Positions 8,323 to 16,447 of a stretch of DNA of 64,000 nt are shown piece after piece. The DNA lies in contig CAKSAJ010000012.1 in NCBI GenBank assembly GCA_934435195.1, positions 1 through 64,000 of the forward strand, written 5' to 3'. The notes below the pieces were generated by a model. That model worked only from the letters and a program-made list of their open reading frames with translations. It was not told the origin of the DNA and did not search any database. The stretch comes from an uncultured Schaedlerella sp. Lineage in GTDB: Bacteria; Bacillota; Clostridia; Lachnospirales; Lachnospiraceae. Made by a program: the position numbers and the translations under genes. Position 1 is the first letter of the stretch; every line of letters begins with the position of its first letter.

Positions 8323-9851
8323 TAGCATACTCCAAAATCAGTCAGTGTCATCTGAGTGAACGACTCATTCGCATGTTGTGTGTTCCATATATCTTTCTTA
8401 TCTACACGAATTAGTTGACGTGTAATATAAGCTGCCTCAATAGGAGTATGGTACATCTGTTTCCCACCACACGTGATAAAATAATGTGCACGCTTTAATA
8501 CTACTCCCATCTTTTTTAGACCATCATAATCAAGTCTGCCATAACGTCTCGCATAAGTGATACGGCTCGCTGATTTAGGTCCAATTCCAGGAACACGAAG
8601 CAGTGTTGCATAACTCGCCTTCTCTACTTCTACCGGAAACTGCTCCAAATGGCGCAATGCCCAATCACACTTCGGATCAATCATTTCATTAAAATTCGGC
8701 TGCTCTGAAGATAATAGTTCTCCTGCCTGAAATCCATAAAACCGCAATAGCCAGTCAGCCTGATACAATCTGTGTTCACGCAAAAGCGGTGGTGGCGTTC
8801 CTATCTTCGGCAATACATTGTCTTCGTTCAAAGGAATGTATGCTGAATAAAAGACACGCTTCAAGTCAAAGCCCTGATATAATGCTTGCGTCGTCTGTAA
8901 CAACGTATAATCACTCTCACCTGTCGCACCAATAATCATCTGTGTGCTCTGTCCTGCCGGGGCAAAACTGCGCTTCAAACGTGACATATCACGAGGTGCC
9001 AATTGATTCGCATTCTCCCAAGTCAGTGCATAATCCAGCGACGTATATCTTTTATAAGATTCTAATGGATTCATCTGAGACCCTTGAGAAATTGCTTTAT
9101 CCTTCTTCTGAGCATTTAAGGACTCGGAAAAATGCTTTTTCGAAACATCAGAAAAAATACCTGCATTCAAAAACTTATTTCCTCCACTTCGATCCATATA
9201 TGCTGACTTTCCAATTGCCATTCTATGAGATGCGATTGTGCTCTGCACCTTACCCATGGGATTCAGAATATTCTTCATGGTCTTGTTTGGAGCCAATGTA
9301 TGCAATCCTTCTTCCGTTGGCAATTCAAGATTGACACTGATACGATCTGCAAGATATCCTGCTGCCGCAAGTAACTCGTCCGAAGCTCCCGGAATCGTCT
9401 TAATATGAATATAACCATTAAAATGATATTTCGTTCGAAGCAGCAATAATGTCTCGCACATCTTCTCCATCGTATAAGTCGGATTCTTTAGGATTCCGGA
9501 ACTCAAAAACAGACCTTCAATATAATTACGCTTATAAAACTCTACTGTTAAGTCACAGATTTCTTCCGGAGTAAAAGTAGCCCGCTTTACATCATTGCTC
9601 TTGCGATTAATACAATACTTACAATCATAAACACAATGGTTCGTCATCAAAATCTTAAGCAAGGAGATACATCTGCCATCTGCTGCAAAACTATGACAAA
9701 TGCCGCATGCCTCTGCATTGCCGAGCTCTCCTTTCTTTCCCCGCCGGCTGGATCCGCTTGATGTACATGCCACATCATATTTTGCTGCGTCAGCAAGAAT
9801 CTGCAGCTTTTCCTGTGTTGTATAATTACTATTCTTAATTTCTGTATTCAT
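8322..9851 (-). CDS. Radical SAM protein, putative DNA modification/repair (TIGR03916 type)
   Basis: 509 aa. The radical-SAM cluster motif CxxxCxxC is at Cys73, Cys77 and Cys80 (NHCVYDCKYC). A helix-hairpin-helix DNA-binding motif lies near residue 420 (LLRVPGIGPKSASRITYARR). The frame can be extended 17 codons upstream, but that stretch contains a promoter and a LexA-like box, so the ATG at 9851 is chosen. No Shine-Dalgarno precedes it and the -10 box ends 7 bases before it, which suggests a leaderless mRNA. It is translationally coupled to the TIGR03915 gene. Together with the SOS-type operator this supports a DNA-damage role; the chemistry is unknown. Confidence 0.88.
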   Translation of the reverse strand: MNTEIKNSNYTTQEKLQILADAAKYDVACTSSGSSRRGKKGELGNAEACGICHSFAADGRCISLLKILMTNHCVYDCKYCINRKSNDVKRATFTPEEICDLTVEFYKRNYIEGLFLSSGILKNPTYTMEKMCETLLLLRTKYHFNGYIHIKTIPGASDELLAAAGYLADRISVNLELPTEEGLHTLAPNKTMKNILNPMGKVQSTIASHRMAIGKSAYMDRSGGNKFLNAGIFSDVSKKHFSESLNAQKKDKAISQGSQMNPLESYKRYTSLDYALTWENANQLAPRDMSRLKRSFAPAGQSTQMIIGATGESDYTLLQTTQALYQGFDLKRVFYSAYIPLNEDNVLPKIGTPPPLLREHRLYQADWLLRFYGFQAGELLSSEQPNFNEMIDPKCDWALRHLEQFPVEVEKASYATLLRVPGIGPKSASRITYARRYGRLDYDGLKKMGVVLKRAHYFITCGGKQMYHTPIEAAYITRQLIRVDKKDIWNTQHANESFTQMTLTDFGVC

Positions 9852-9857
9852 ATTTTC

Positions 9858-9886
9858 ATTATACGAACATTCATTCGAAAATGCAA
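9858..9886 (-). promoter_or_regulatory. Promoter of the radical-SAM repair operon
   Basis: On the minus strand a -35 like TTGCAT (9881-9886) lies exactly 17 bases from a perfect TATAAT (9858-9863). Transcription would start at about the A of the ATG at 9851. Confidence 0.7.
9864..9877. promoter_or_regulatory. LexA-like box, secondary and imperfect
   Basis: CGAACATTCATTCG has one perfect half-site (CGAAC) and one near-half. It lies within the promoter spacer, where bound repressor would block RNA polymerase. With the box at 9896 it forms a tandem pair 32 bases apart, about three helical turns. Confidence 0.5.
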
Positions 9887-9895
9887 GCACTTTTT

Positions 9896-9909
9896 CGAAC
9901 AAATGTTCG
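9896..9909. promoter_or_regulatory. LexA (SOS) box, primary
   Basis: The site reads CGAACAAATGTTCG, matching the Gram-positive LexA consensus CGAAC-N4-GTTCG. It lies 10 bases upstream of the -35 box. Confidence 0.75.
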
Positions 9910-9970
9910 TATTCGATTATTTCAAAAATAGCATACTAGTCTTATTTCCATATTTTTCTATTCCTGCATA

Positions 9971-10450
9971 TTATTTTTCTGCCAATATATATTCCATTTG
10001 TCTTTCTTTCGTTCGCATTCCCATTTTTTCATAAAATTTCTCTGCCGGAGTATTTCCTGCCCATACATTCAATGTCACTTCATAGCATCCTAACTCTTTC
10101 GCTTCATTTTTTACATATTCAAACAGGCTTTCGCCAACATGCTGACCTCGAGCCTCTTGACTGACACAAAGATCATCAATAAAAAACGTCTTAAACGGAA
10201 CCATATTGTTTGAAAAAGGCTGCTCTTGTAATTGACAAAATGCATACCCTACACAAACATCATCCTCATCCACCGCAACATATATTGGCTTTTCTTTATG
10301 TTTCAAAAGCTCTCTCAATTCGTCTATCGTATATTTGGTCGTGCCCGGAATGAAAATATCAGGCCTTATATCTGCATGAATTTGTAACACTTGCTCTAAT
10401 AACTCTAAAATTCTTGGAATATCTTTTTCTTTAGCTTTTCTGATAATCAT
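9971..10450 (-). CDS. GNAT family N-acetyltransferase
   Basis: 159 aa. The GNAT fold is shown by MIIRKAKEKDIPRILELLEQ at the start and the acetyl-CoA loop VSQEARGQHVGESLFEYVKN near residue 105, followed by YEVTLNVWAGNTPAEKFYEK. The start is placed at the second ATG of the frame because the upstream ATG is part of the ribosome site ATGGAGG. The substrate is unknown. It stands between the repair operon and an HD-domain gene on the same strand. Confidence 0.88.
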   Translation of the reverse strand: MIIRKAKEKDIPRILELLEQVLQIHADIRPDIFIPGTTKYTIDELRELLKHKEKPIYVAVDEDDVCVGYAFCQLQEQPFSNNMVPFKTFFIDDLCVSQEARGQHVGESLFEYVKNEAKELGCYEVTLNVWAGNTPAEKFYEKMGMRTKERQMEYILAEK

Positions 10451-10512
10451 TTTTACCTCCATCCTTTGTCATCCTTCTGCAAAACATTTATCTACTGTTC
10501 GTTTATCACGCT

Positions 10513-11004
10513 CTATCTTGTTATATCAAACATTTCCTTGCAAATCATTTTCCCACATGTTGTTTTGAAAATATTTTCATAAGCTTTCAAAGCCGCTTCT
10601 TTCGATAAACCATCTTCCATAATATTCACCAGGAAATCAGCTTCTACCAATATCTGATAATCTATACCATCAATATTATTATACGTATGATGATGTGCAA
10701 TCAAATACTGCACACGCTCCGATACCTCTTGCTCAAATCCTAATTTTCTAAGCAGCTTTTCTGCTATTGCAGGACCTTCTTTTTCTTGTAGTTTTCCATT
10801 GCAATTTCCATATTTTTCTTCACAGAAATGAATTCCAATATCATGTGTCAAAGCTGCTGCTTCAATGGTAAACAAACATTTCTTATCTACATTTTCCGTT
10901 TCTGCTATCAATTTTGCATAACTATGCACTTTACAAAAATGTTGAATTCTCTTTGAATCTCCTCTATACAACTCAATCATTGCTAAATGTAATTTATTTA
11001 TCAT
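10513..11004 (-). CDS. HD domain protein (predicted phosphohydrolase)
   Basis: 163 aa. A metal-dependent HD fold is supported by an early histidine (FCKVHSYAKLIAE), the HD pair in EAAALTHDIGIHFCEEKYG, a distal IAHHHTYNN and D in LVEADFLVN. Such stand-alone HD proteins hydrolyse phosphomonoesters or nucleotides; the substrate cannot be deduced here. It has a strong AGGAGGAAA ribosome site. Confidence 0.85.
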   Translation of the reverse strand: MINKLHLAMIELYRGDSKRIQHFCKVHSYAKLIAETENVDKKCLFTIEAAALTHDIGIHFCEEKYGNCNGKLQEKEGPAIAEKLLRKLGFEQEVSERVQYLIAHHHTYNNIDGIDYQILVEADFLVNIMEDGLSKEAALKAYENIFKTTCGKMICKEMFDITR

Positions 11005-11071
11005 CTAAAATTTCCTCCTCTTGCACATTATAATAATTCTCAAATTAATCCTATATTTTCCGTGGTATACA

Positions 11072-11764
11072 TCACATTTTCATTGTTGAATCCGCATCAT
11101 TAGAAACGGTTAATTCAAAATGATTTCGATTTGTTTTTATAAAACCTTCTTTTTGTAACTTTGATATCTCCGTAGACATTGCTGCACGGTCAATACAAAG
11201 ATAGTCTGCTAACTGCTGCCGGTCAAAAGGAATATCAAAGGATAACGATGAATGTCTGATGGATTCAGCTGACAGATATGACAATAGTTTATCTCTTGTC
11301 GTTCGCTTGCCAACATGTGTGATCTTATCATTCAAGATCAGTATCTTATTTGCCAGGACACTGACAAGGTTACGGATCAACTTCTGATGATGCTCGCATG
11401 CAGTTGGACAAGTAACCAGAAGCTTCTGGACATTTAGGAAAATAATTTCACAGTCCTCATCTGCTACCACACTGATATTCAAAACGGCCCCAGGGCTTGC
11501 CGCATATGGTTCTCCAAAAAAATCACCAGCATGACATTTTGATAAAATATTTCGATGCCCCCAGAGGTCTTCCTGAATAACAAGAACACAGCCTGACACC
11601 ACAAGTCCCATTACTTCTGTAGAATCTGCTGCTCTGAAAATATAAGAATCCCTCTCTTTTGAAACTGTTGTTGCCTCTACACAATGCAATATGGATAATA
11701 TCTCGTCATCCGTAAGACCTTTAAAGAAAGGACTGTTCCTTAAAATGGGTAAAAATTTTTTCAA
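11072..11764 (-). CDS. Crp/Fnr family transcriptional regulator
   Basis: 230 aa. An N-terminal cyclic-nucleotide-binding-like domain (residues about 15-125, VVSGCVLVIQED, GDFFGEPYAASPG) precedes a winged helix-turn-helix (residues about 165-225, FDRQQLADYLCIDRAAMSTE). The start codon is TTG, 7 bases after GGAGG. It is divergent from a ferredoxin-hcp operon. In anaerobes such regulators next to hcp (HcpR type) respond to nitric oxide or redox state, so it is the likely controller; this is inference from context. Confidence 0.9.
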   Translation of the reverse strand: MKKFLPILRNSPFFKGLTDDEILSILHCVEATTVSKERDSYIFRAADSTEVMGLVVSGCVLVIQEDLWGHRNILSKCHAGDFFGEPYAASPGAVLNISVVADEDCEIIFLNVQKLLVTCPTACEHHQKLIRNLVSVLANKILILNDKITHVGKRTTRDKLLSYLSAESIRHSSLSFDIPFDRQQLADYLCIDRAAMSTEISKLQKEGFIKTNRNHFELTVSNDADSTMKM

Positions 11765-11777
11765 AATTGTTCCTCCT

Positions 11778-11814
11778 GTTGGAAATCAAACATACAAGTT
11801 GCATTTATTATACT
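11778..11814 (+). promoter_or_regulatory. Possible activator site and -10 box for the ferredoxin-hcp operon
   Basis: A -10 like TATACT is at 11809-11814 but no -35 consensus lies 17 bases upstream. An imperfect palindrome GTTGGAAATCAAAC (11778-11791, 10 of 14 positions symmetric) is centred near -37. The arrangement fits an activator-dependent promoter for a Crp/Fnr protein, but the site is weak. Confidence 0.3.
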
Positions 11815-11862
11815 ATGATTCTAACAGAAATAAAAATTTTATGCTATAGACGGAGGGTAAAA

Positions 11863-12582
11863 ATGATAAGAAAAATTATTCGAATTGATAAAGAAAAATG
11901 TAATGGATGCGGTGCCTGTGCAGATGCCTGTCATGAAGGTGCCATTGATATCATTAACGGAAAAGCAGAATTGGTAAGAGAACATTTCTGTGACGGACTT
12001 GGTGATTGTCTCCCGGAATGTCCTACAGGTGCCATTTCTTTTGAAGAAAGAGAGGCTCCTGCATATGATGAGGAAGCCGTGAAAGAAGCACAGAAAAAAG
12101 TATTTTCCAAAAATCAGGCAATGTCTACACACACCGGCTGTCCCGGCTCTAGAAGTATGCAGATTCAGCGAACAGAAACACCTGAAACCATAAAATCATC
12201 TTCAAGTGTAGAGCAGCTATCAAAACTTCAGAACTGGCCAGTACAGATTAAACTGGCACCTGTAAGTGCCCCATATTTTGACGGCGCAAAACTATTAATC
12301 GCAGCCGATTGTACTGCTTATGCATATGCAAGCTTTCATCAGGATTTTATTCGGAATAAGGTAACATTAATCGGCTGTCCTAAATTAGATCAGGTGGATT
12401 ATAGTGAAAAATTGACTGCAATTATTCAAAATAACAATATTCAAAGTGTGACAATTGTAAGAATGGAAGTTCCATGCTGTGGCGGACTGGAGATGGCAGC
12501 AAAAAAAGCACTTCAGAATAGCGGAAAATTCTTACCATGGCAGGTTATAACAATAAGTATTGATGGGAAAACTATAGAATAA
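11863..12582 (+). CDS. Two-cluster ferredoxin-type protein with C-terminal cysteine domain
   Basis: 239 aa. The N-terminus carries two 4Fe-4S motifs: CNGCGACADAC near residue 12, and a second cysteine set CDGLGDCLPECP. After a linker, residues about 125-235 form a second domain (LLIAADCTAYAYASFHQDF, VTLIGCPKLD, EVPCCGGLEMAA) containing several conserved cysteines, a partner often seen next to hcp in Clostridia. It lies 17 bases upstream of hcp and probably delivers electrons to it. The start is set at the ATG with CGGAGGG 6 bases upstream rather than the earlier in-frame ATG. Confidence 0.85.
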   Translation: MIRKIIRIDKEKCNGCGACADACHEGAIDIINGKAELVREHFCDGLGDCLPECPTGAISFEEREAPAYDEEAVKEAQKKVFSKNQAMSTHTGCPGSRSMQIQRTETPETIKSSSSVEQLSKLQNWPVQIKLAPVSAPYFDGAKLLIAADCTAYAYASFHQDFIRNKVTLIGCPKLDQVDYSEKLTAIIQNNNIQSVTIVRMEVPCCGGLEMAAKKALQNSGKFLPWQVITISIDGKTIE

Positions 12583-12599
12583 AAAAGGAGAATACAATA

Positions 12600-14204
12600 A
12601 TGGATAAGAAAATGTTTTGCTTTCAGTGTGAACAGACCGTCGGATGCGCCGGATGTACAGGAAATGCCGGTGCCTGTGGGAAAAAGGCAGATACAGCCAG
12701 ATTACAAGATGAACTGACGGGTGCCTTGATTGGTCTTGCAAGAGCTGTCGATAGTACAACAGCTATTTCCAAAAGAACCGGACAGGTCATAATTGAAGGG
12801 CTGTTTACCACAGTTACAAATGTAAATTTTGACGATGTCTCAATTGAAAACATGATACAAAAAGTCCGAGCTGAAAAAGAAAGACTGGTTCCTGACTGCA
12901 GCAAATGTCAATCACCTTGCGGTAAAGCAGACGAATACGATATGCAACAGCTGTGGAATGCCAACGAAGATATACGCTCTTTGAAATCTCTGATTCTTTT
13001 CGGAATTCGTGGAATGGCTGCCTATGCCTATCATGCAAATGTTCTGAATTATGAAGATGCCGAAGTGAATCGCTTCTTCTGTGAAGCATTATTTAAGATT
13101 GGTTATGAAGAAAGTGCAGATGCACTGCTTCCTACAGTACTAAAAGTAGGAGAAATCAACCTGAAGTGTATGGCACTTCTTGATAAGGCAAATACAGAAA
13201 CCTATGGGACACCAGAACCAACCAATGTTACACTTACAATAGAAAAGGGACCATTTATTGTTGTAACCGGACATGATTTGAAAGACCTGCAGATTTTACT
13301 TGAACAAACAGAGGGCAAGGGAATCAACATCTATACTCATGGCGAAATGCTCCCTGCCCATGCCTATCCACTCTTAAAAAAATTCTCACACTTAAAAGGA
13401 AATTTTGGAACCGCATGGCAGAATCAGCAAAAAGAGTTTGATCATCTTCCAGCTCCGATTCTCTACACCACCAACTGTCTGATGCCGCCAAAAAGCAGTT
13501 ATGCTGACAGAGTATTTACAACAGAAATGGTTGCCTTCCCCGGTGCTGTTCATATTGATGAGAAGAAAGATTTTACGCCGGTTATTGAAAAAGCGCTGGA
13601 ACTTGGTGGTTACAAGGAAGATCAGATACTCACAGGCATCAATGGCGGTACAAAAGTGACAACCGGTTTTGGTCATGCAGCCATCCTGTCCCATGCAAAC
13701 ACTGTAATTGAAGCAGTAAAATCAGGTGCAATCCGTCATTTCTTTCTGGTTGCCGGCTGTGATGGCGCTAAACCTGGACGAAACTATTACACAGACTTTG
13801 TGAAACAGACACCTTCTGACAGTATTGTCCTTACTCTGGCATGCGGAAAATTTCGTTTCAATGATCTCGATCTTGGAGAAATCGGTGGTCTGCCACGACT
13901 AATGGATATGGGGCAATGTAATGATGCTTATGGTGCGATTCAGGTTGCTGTAGCACTTGCAGATGCATTTGGATGCTCCGTAAATGAACTTCCGCTTTCC
14001 TTCGTTCTCTCCTGGTACGAACAGAAGGCCGTCTGCATCCTGTTAACACTTTTACACCTGGGTATCAAGAACATTCGTCTTGGTCCTTCTCTTCCGGCAT
14101 TTTTGTCTCCTAATATTCTGAATTTTCTGGTAGAAAATTACGGTATAGCACCTATCACCACACCGGAAGAAGACATCAAAACACTGATGAATTATAACAA
14201 ATAA
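12600..14204 (+). CDS. hcp: Hydroxylamine reductase / hybrid cluster protein
   Basis: 534 aa. The N-terminal cysteine motif is Cx2Cx8Cx6C (C7, C10, C19, C26 in CFQCEQTVGCAGC and following). Hybrid-cluster ligands appear later in TGHDLKDLQILLEQTEGKG, YTTNCLMPP, LVAGCDGAKPGRNYY, TLACGKFRFN and LSWYEQKAV. Hcp reduces nitric oxide or hydroxylamine and is linked to nitrosative stress in anaerobes. It forms an operon with the upstream ferredoxin gene and faces away from a Crp/Fnr gene. A strong terminator follows. Confidence 0.96.
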   Translation: MDKKMFCFQCEQTVGCAGCTGNAGACGKKADTARLQDELTGALIGLARAVDSTTAISKRTGQVIIEGLFTTVTNVNFDDVSIENMIQKVRAEKERLVPDCSKCQSPCGKADEYDMQQLWNANEDIRSLKSLILFGIRGMAAYAYHANVLNYEDAEVNRFFCEALFKIGYEESADALLPTVLKVGEINLKCMALLDKANTETYGTPEPTNVTLTIEKGPFIVVTGHDLKDLQILLEQTEGKGINIYTHGEMLPAHAYPLLKKFSHLKGNFGTAWQNQQKEFDHLPAPILYTTNCLMPPKSSYADRVFTTEMVAFPGAVHIDEKKDFTPVIEKALELGGYKEDQILTGINGGTKVTTGFGHAAILSHANTVIEAVKSGAIRHFFLVAGCDGAKPGRNYYTDFVKQTPSDSIVLTLACGKFRFNDLDLGEIGGLPRLMDMGQCNDAYGAIQVAVALADAFGCSVNELPLSFVLSWYEQKAVCILLTLLHLGIKNIRLGPSLPAFLSPNILNFLVENYGIAPITTPEEDIKTLMNYNK

Positions 14205-14222
14205 ATCTCTATGGAATCTCCG

Positions 14223-14258
14223 AAGCCGATGCAGGATTCAAAAATCCTGCATCGGCTT
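14223..14258 (+). terminator. Terminator after hcp
   Basis: A 16-bp perfect GC-rich stem (14223-14238 with 14243-14258) has a 4-base loop and short T-rich tail. It follows the hcp stop by 19 bases. Confidence 0.85.
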
Positions 14259-14312
14259 TATGTTCAGATTGCTTCTGTTTCTTTTTTTACCTCAAAATAC
14301 GGGAGCTAATAT

Positions 14313-14744
14313 TTATAATCCATTTACAAACTCAACTGCATTTTTTATATCTTCTTCATCTGGATGTCCTTTTGCAATTCCGCCAACCAGTTTAAATGGA
14401 CCAAATGTGTCATAACCCTTGCATCCGAATTTTCCTAGCACTTTAGAATGCTTCTTGTATAAAATCTGCTCTATAGATTTATAATTGGCACTTCCGCCAT
14501 AACTACAGAGCAGAAACACCTTTTTGTCATCTGGCAGGTTCTTCTCTGCAAAACCTAATATCGACTGATGAAATTTCGAAAAATAGATTCCTGATGCGAA
14601 TCCAATCATATCATAACTGCCTAGATCTGCATCTGGCTGTTTTACAACATCAATCAAATCAACATGACACTCTTCTGCTATGCCCTTTACTAATTTTTCT
14701 GTATTTCCATGATGCACAGATGCATATACGATTGCTTTTCTCAT
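14313..14744 (-). CDS. Flavodoxin family protein
   Basis: 143 aa. The FMN loop is IVYASVHHGNTEKLVKGIAE at the N-terminus, with further FMN contacts at IGFASGIYFSKFHQS and LLCSYGGSANYK. The central GIYFSKFHQ pattern is that of the flavodoxin-like proteins often involved in protoporphyrinogen or iron-linked electron transfer; the partner is unknown. It is a single gene, convergent with hcp. Confidence 0.85.
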   Translation of the reverse strand: MRKAIVYASVHHGNTEKLVKGIAEECHVDLIDVVKQPDADLGSYDMIGFASGIYFSKFHQSILGFAEKNLPDDKKVFLLCSYGGSANYKSIEQILYKKHSKVLGKFGCKGYDTFGPFKLVGGIAKGHPDEEDIKNAVEFVNGL

Positions 14745-14787
14745 TTGTGTTCCTTTCTCTTTCTGTCCACATTATTTACACCTCGTT

Positions 14788-14976
14788 TCACACTCCGCTA
14801 TATAACATAAATCCTTCATCTGCTTTTATTATAACATTCACCCTATATTTACGCACTAAAAAAGATATTGAAATCGACTTCCCAAAGACTTCTGTATATT
14901 TCGGCTCAAGAAGCTTGACCAGATCTTTCATATTTATATTGATTACATCTTCGTACGCAGAGCCTAAAATACTCAT
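14788..14976 (-). CDS. Doubtful hypothetical ORF, 62 aa
   Basis: The ORF begins MSILGSAYEDVININMKDLV and ends GFMLYSGV. Its composition looks protein-like (alternating hydrophobic and charged residues), but no good ribosome site precedes it and I recognise no family. It could be a decayed gene end. Confidence 0.25.
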   Translation of the reverse strand: MSILGSAYEDVININMKDLVKLLEPKYTEVFGKSISISFLVRKYRVNVIIKADEGFMLYSGV

Positions 14977-15035
14977 GATTAGCCCCGGTTTTATTTTTCG
15001 ACAAGAAGGTACTTGTGTGCAACAAACAAATTGAT

Positions 15036-15064
15036 TTGACTTTTTTGGTACGCAAGAATAAAAT
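15036..15064 (+). promoter_or_regulatory. Upstream promoter of the deaminase-PucR operon
   Basis: TTGACT (15036-15041), a 17-base spacer, and TAAAAT (15059-15064). Confidence 0.55.
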
Positions 15065-15087
15065 AATAGCGTTGATTTTGCATTTTA

Positions 15088-15116
15088 TTGACTGTATTCT
15101 GGCAGGATGCTAAGAT
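15088..15116 (+). promoter_or_regulatory. Downstream promoter of the deaminase-PucR operon
   Basis: TTGACT (15088-15093), a 17-base spacer, and TAAGAT (15111-15116). The predicted start gives a leader of about 45 bases before the ATG at 15168. Confidence 0.6.
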
Positions 15117-15167
15117 TTGTGCGTAAAGAACAAATCATTATTGTTAACGAGAAAAGAGGAATACAGT

Positions 15168-16433
15168 ATGAAGGGCACAAAATTATTTAAGAATGCAAGA
15201 CTAAAAGGTCAAAAAGAACTTGTTTCTATATTAGTTGAAGATGGAATTATCAAGAAAATCTCAGCAGACATACCTTATGAAAAGAGTACCGTATGTGAGG
15301 AAGTTGATTTAAATGGACAACTGGTGATTCCTCCATATGTAGATCCACATTTACATCTTGACTATGTATTTACCGCAAATCTTGGTGAGGAAAACGGATC
15401 AGGAACTCTTTTTGAAGGAATCCAGCGATGGAGTGAATCAAAAGGAAACATGTCTATCGAACAGATGAAGGAGCGCATTTACAATGGAATAAAAAAGGAG
15501 ATGCTGCATGGTGTTCAAGCTATCAGAACTCATATTGATGTGACAGATCCGACATTTACAGGTCTTAAGGCAGCACTTGAGGTAAGAGATGAAGTAAAAG
15601 ATATTCTTGATCTACAAATTGTTGCATTTCCTCAGGAAGGAATGTACGCATATAAAGGCGGGGATGAACTTGTAGAAGAAGGGCTTAAAATGGGTGCTGA
15701 CTGTGTTGGTGCGATCCCTCATTTCGAACTGGCCAGAGAGTTTGGTGAGAAATCAGTCCACAAGGCAATTGAACTGGCTGTCAAATATAATAAGCTTGTT
15801 GATGTGCATTGTGATGAAACAGATGATACTCAGAGCCGCTTTTTAGAGCTGTTAAATGCATTGGCACTTATGGAAGGCATAGGCACAAGAACTACAGCCA
15901 GCCACACATGTTCATTTGGATCAGCAGATAATAGCTATGCATTCAGAATGATGAAACTTTTCAAAAAATCAGGCATTAATTTCATCTCCTGTCCTACAGA
16001 GAATGTATATCTTGAAGGACGTCAGGATACCTATCCGAAGAGACGAGGAATAACAAGAGTAAAGGAACTTCATGATAACGGAATTAATGTATGTTTTGCA
16101 CAGGATTCCATGTCCGATCCATGGTATCCTCTTGGAAATGGAAATATGATGATGATACTCGATCACGGAATCCATCTGGCACAGATGATGTCACCTGAAG
16201 AAATTACGAATGATCTGGATCTCGTGACAACAAACGGAGCTGTGACCATGAACATTATGGATCACTATGGAATCGAAGAAGGAAAGCCTGCAAACTTTAT
16301 CGTGCTCGATGCTAAATCAGAATTTGAAGCAATATGTGAAAGAGCAGGGATAACCGCTTCTGTCAGACATGGTGAATTTTTGTTTAAAAAAATTCCCACA
16401 AAGGTAACCGGAGCTATCGACCTGTTAAAATAA
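15168..16433 (+). CDS. Cytosine deaminase-like amidohydrolase
   Basis: 421 aa. It has the CodA-type amidohydrolase layout: metal-binding DPHLHLDYVF near residue 60, VDVHCDETDDTQSRF near 210 (general base Glu in the HCDE motif), the ASHTCSFGS histidine, and the DSMSDPWYPLGNGNM stretch near 315 equivalent to the DDVxDPW motif of E. coli CodA. It should deaminate cytosine or a related N-heterocycle; exact specificity cannot be read. The start is at the ATG with AGAGG upstream, not the earlier ATG of the frame, which overlaps the promoter. It is co-transcribed with a PucR regulator. Confidence 0.85.
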   Translation: MKGTKLFKNARLKGQKELVSILVEDGIIKKISADIPYEKSTVCEEVDLNGQLVIPPYVDPHLHLDYVFTANLGEENGSGTLFEGIQRWSESKGNMSIEQMKERIYNGIKKEMLHGVQAIRTHIDVTDPTFTGLKAALEVRDEVKDILDLQIVAFPQEGMYAYKGGDELVEEGLKMGADCVGAIPHFELAREFGEKSVHKAIELAVKYNKLVDVHCDETDDTQSRFLELLNALALMEGIGTRTTASHTCSFGSADNSYAFRMMKLFKKSGINFISCPTENVYLEGRQDTYPKRRGITRVKELHDNGINVCFAQDSMSDPWYPLGNGNMMMILDHGIHLAQMMSPEEITNDLDLVTTNGAVTMNIMDHYGIEEGKPANFIVLDAKSEFEAICERAGITASVRHGEFLFKKIPTKVTGAIDLLK

Positions 16434-16447
16434 AAGGTGGGAAAATA

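Larger units (their letters stand above)
14745..15167. other. Intergenic region between the flavodoxin and deaminase genes
   Basis: Apart from two tandem promoters and a doubtful 62-codon leftward ORF, I see nothing coding here. The region is AT-rich. Confidence 0.6.
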
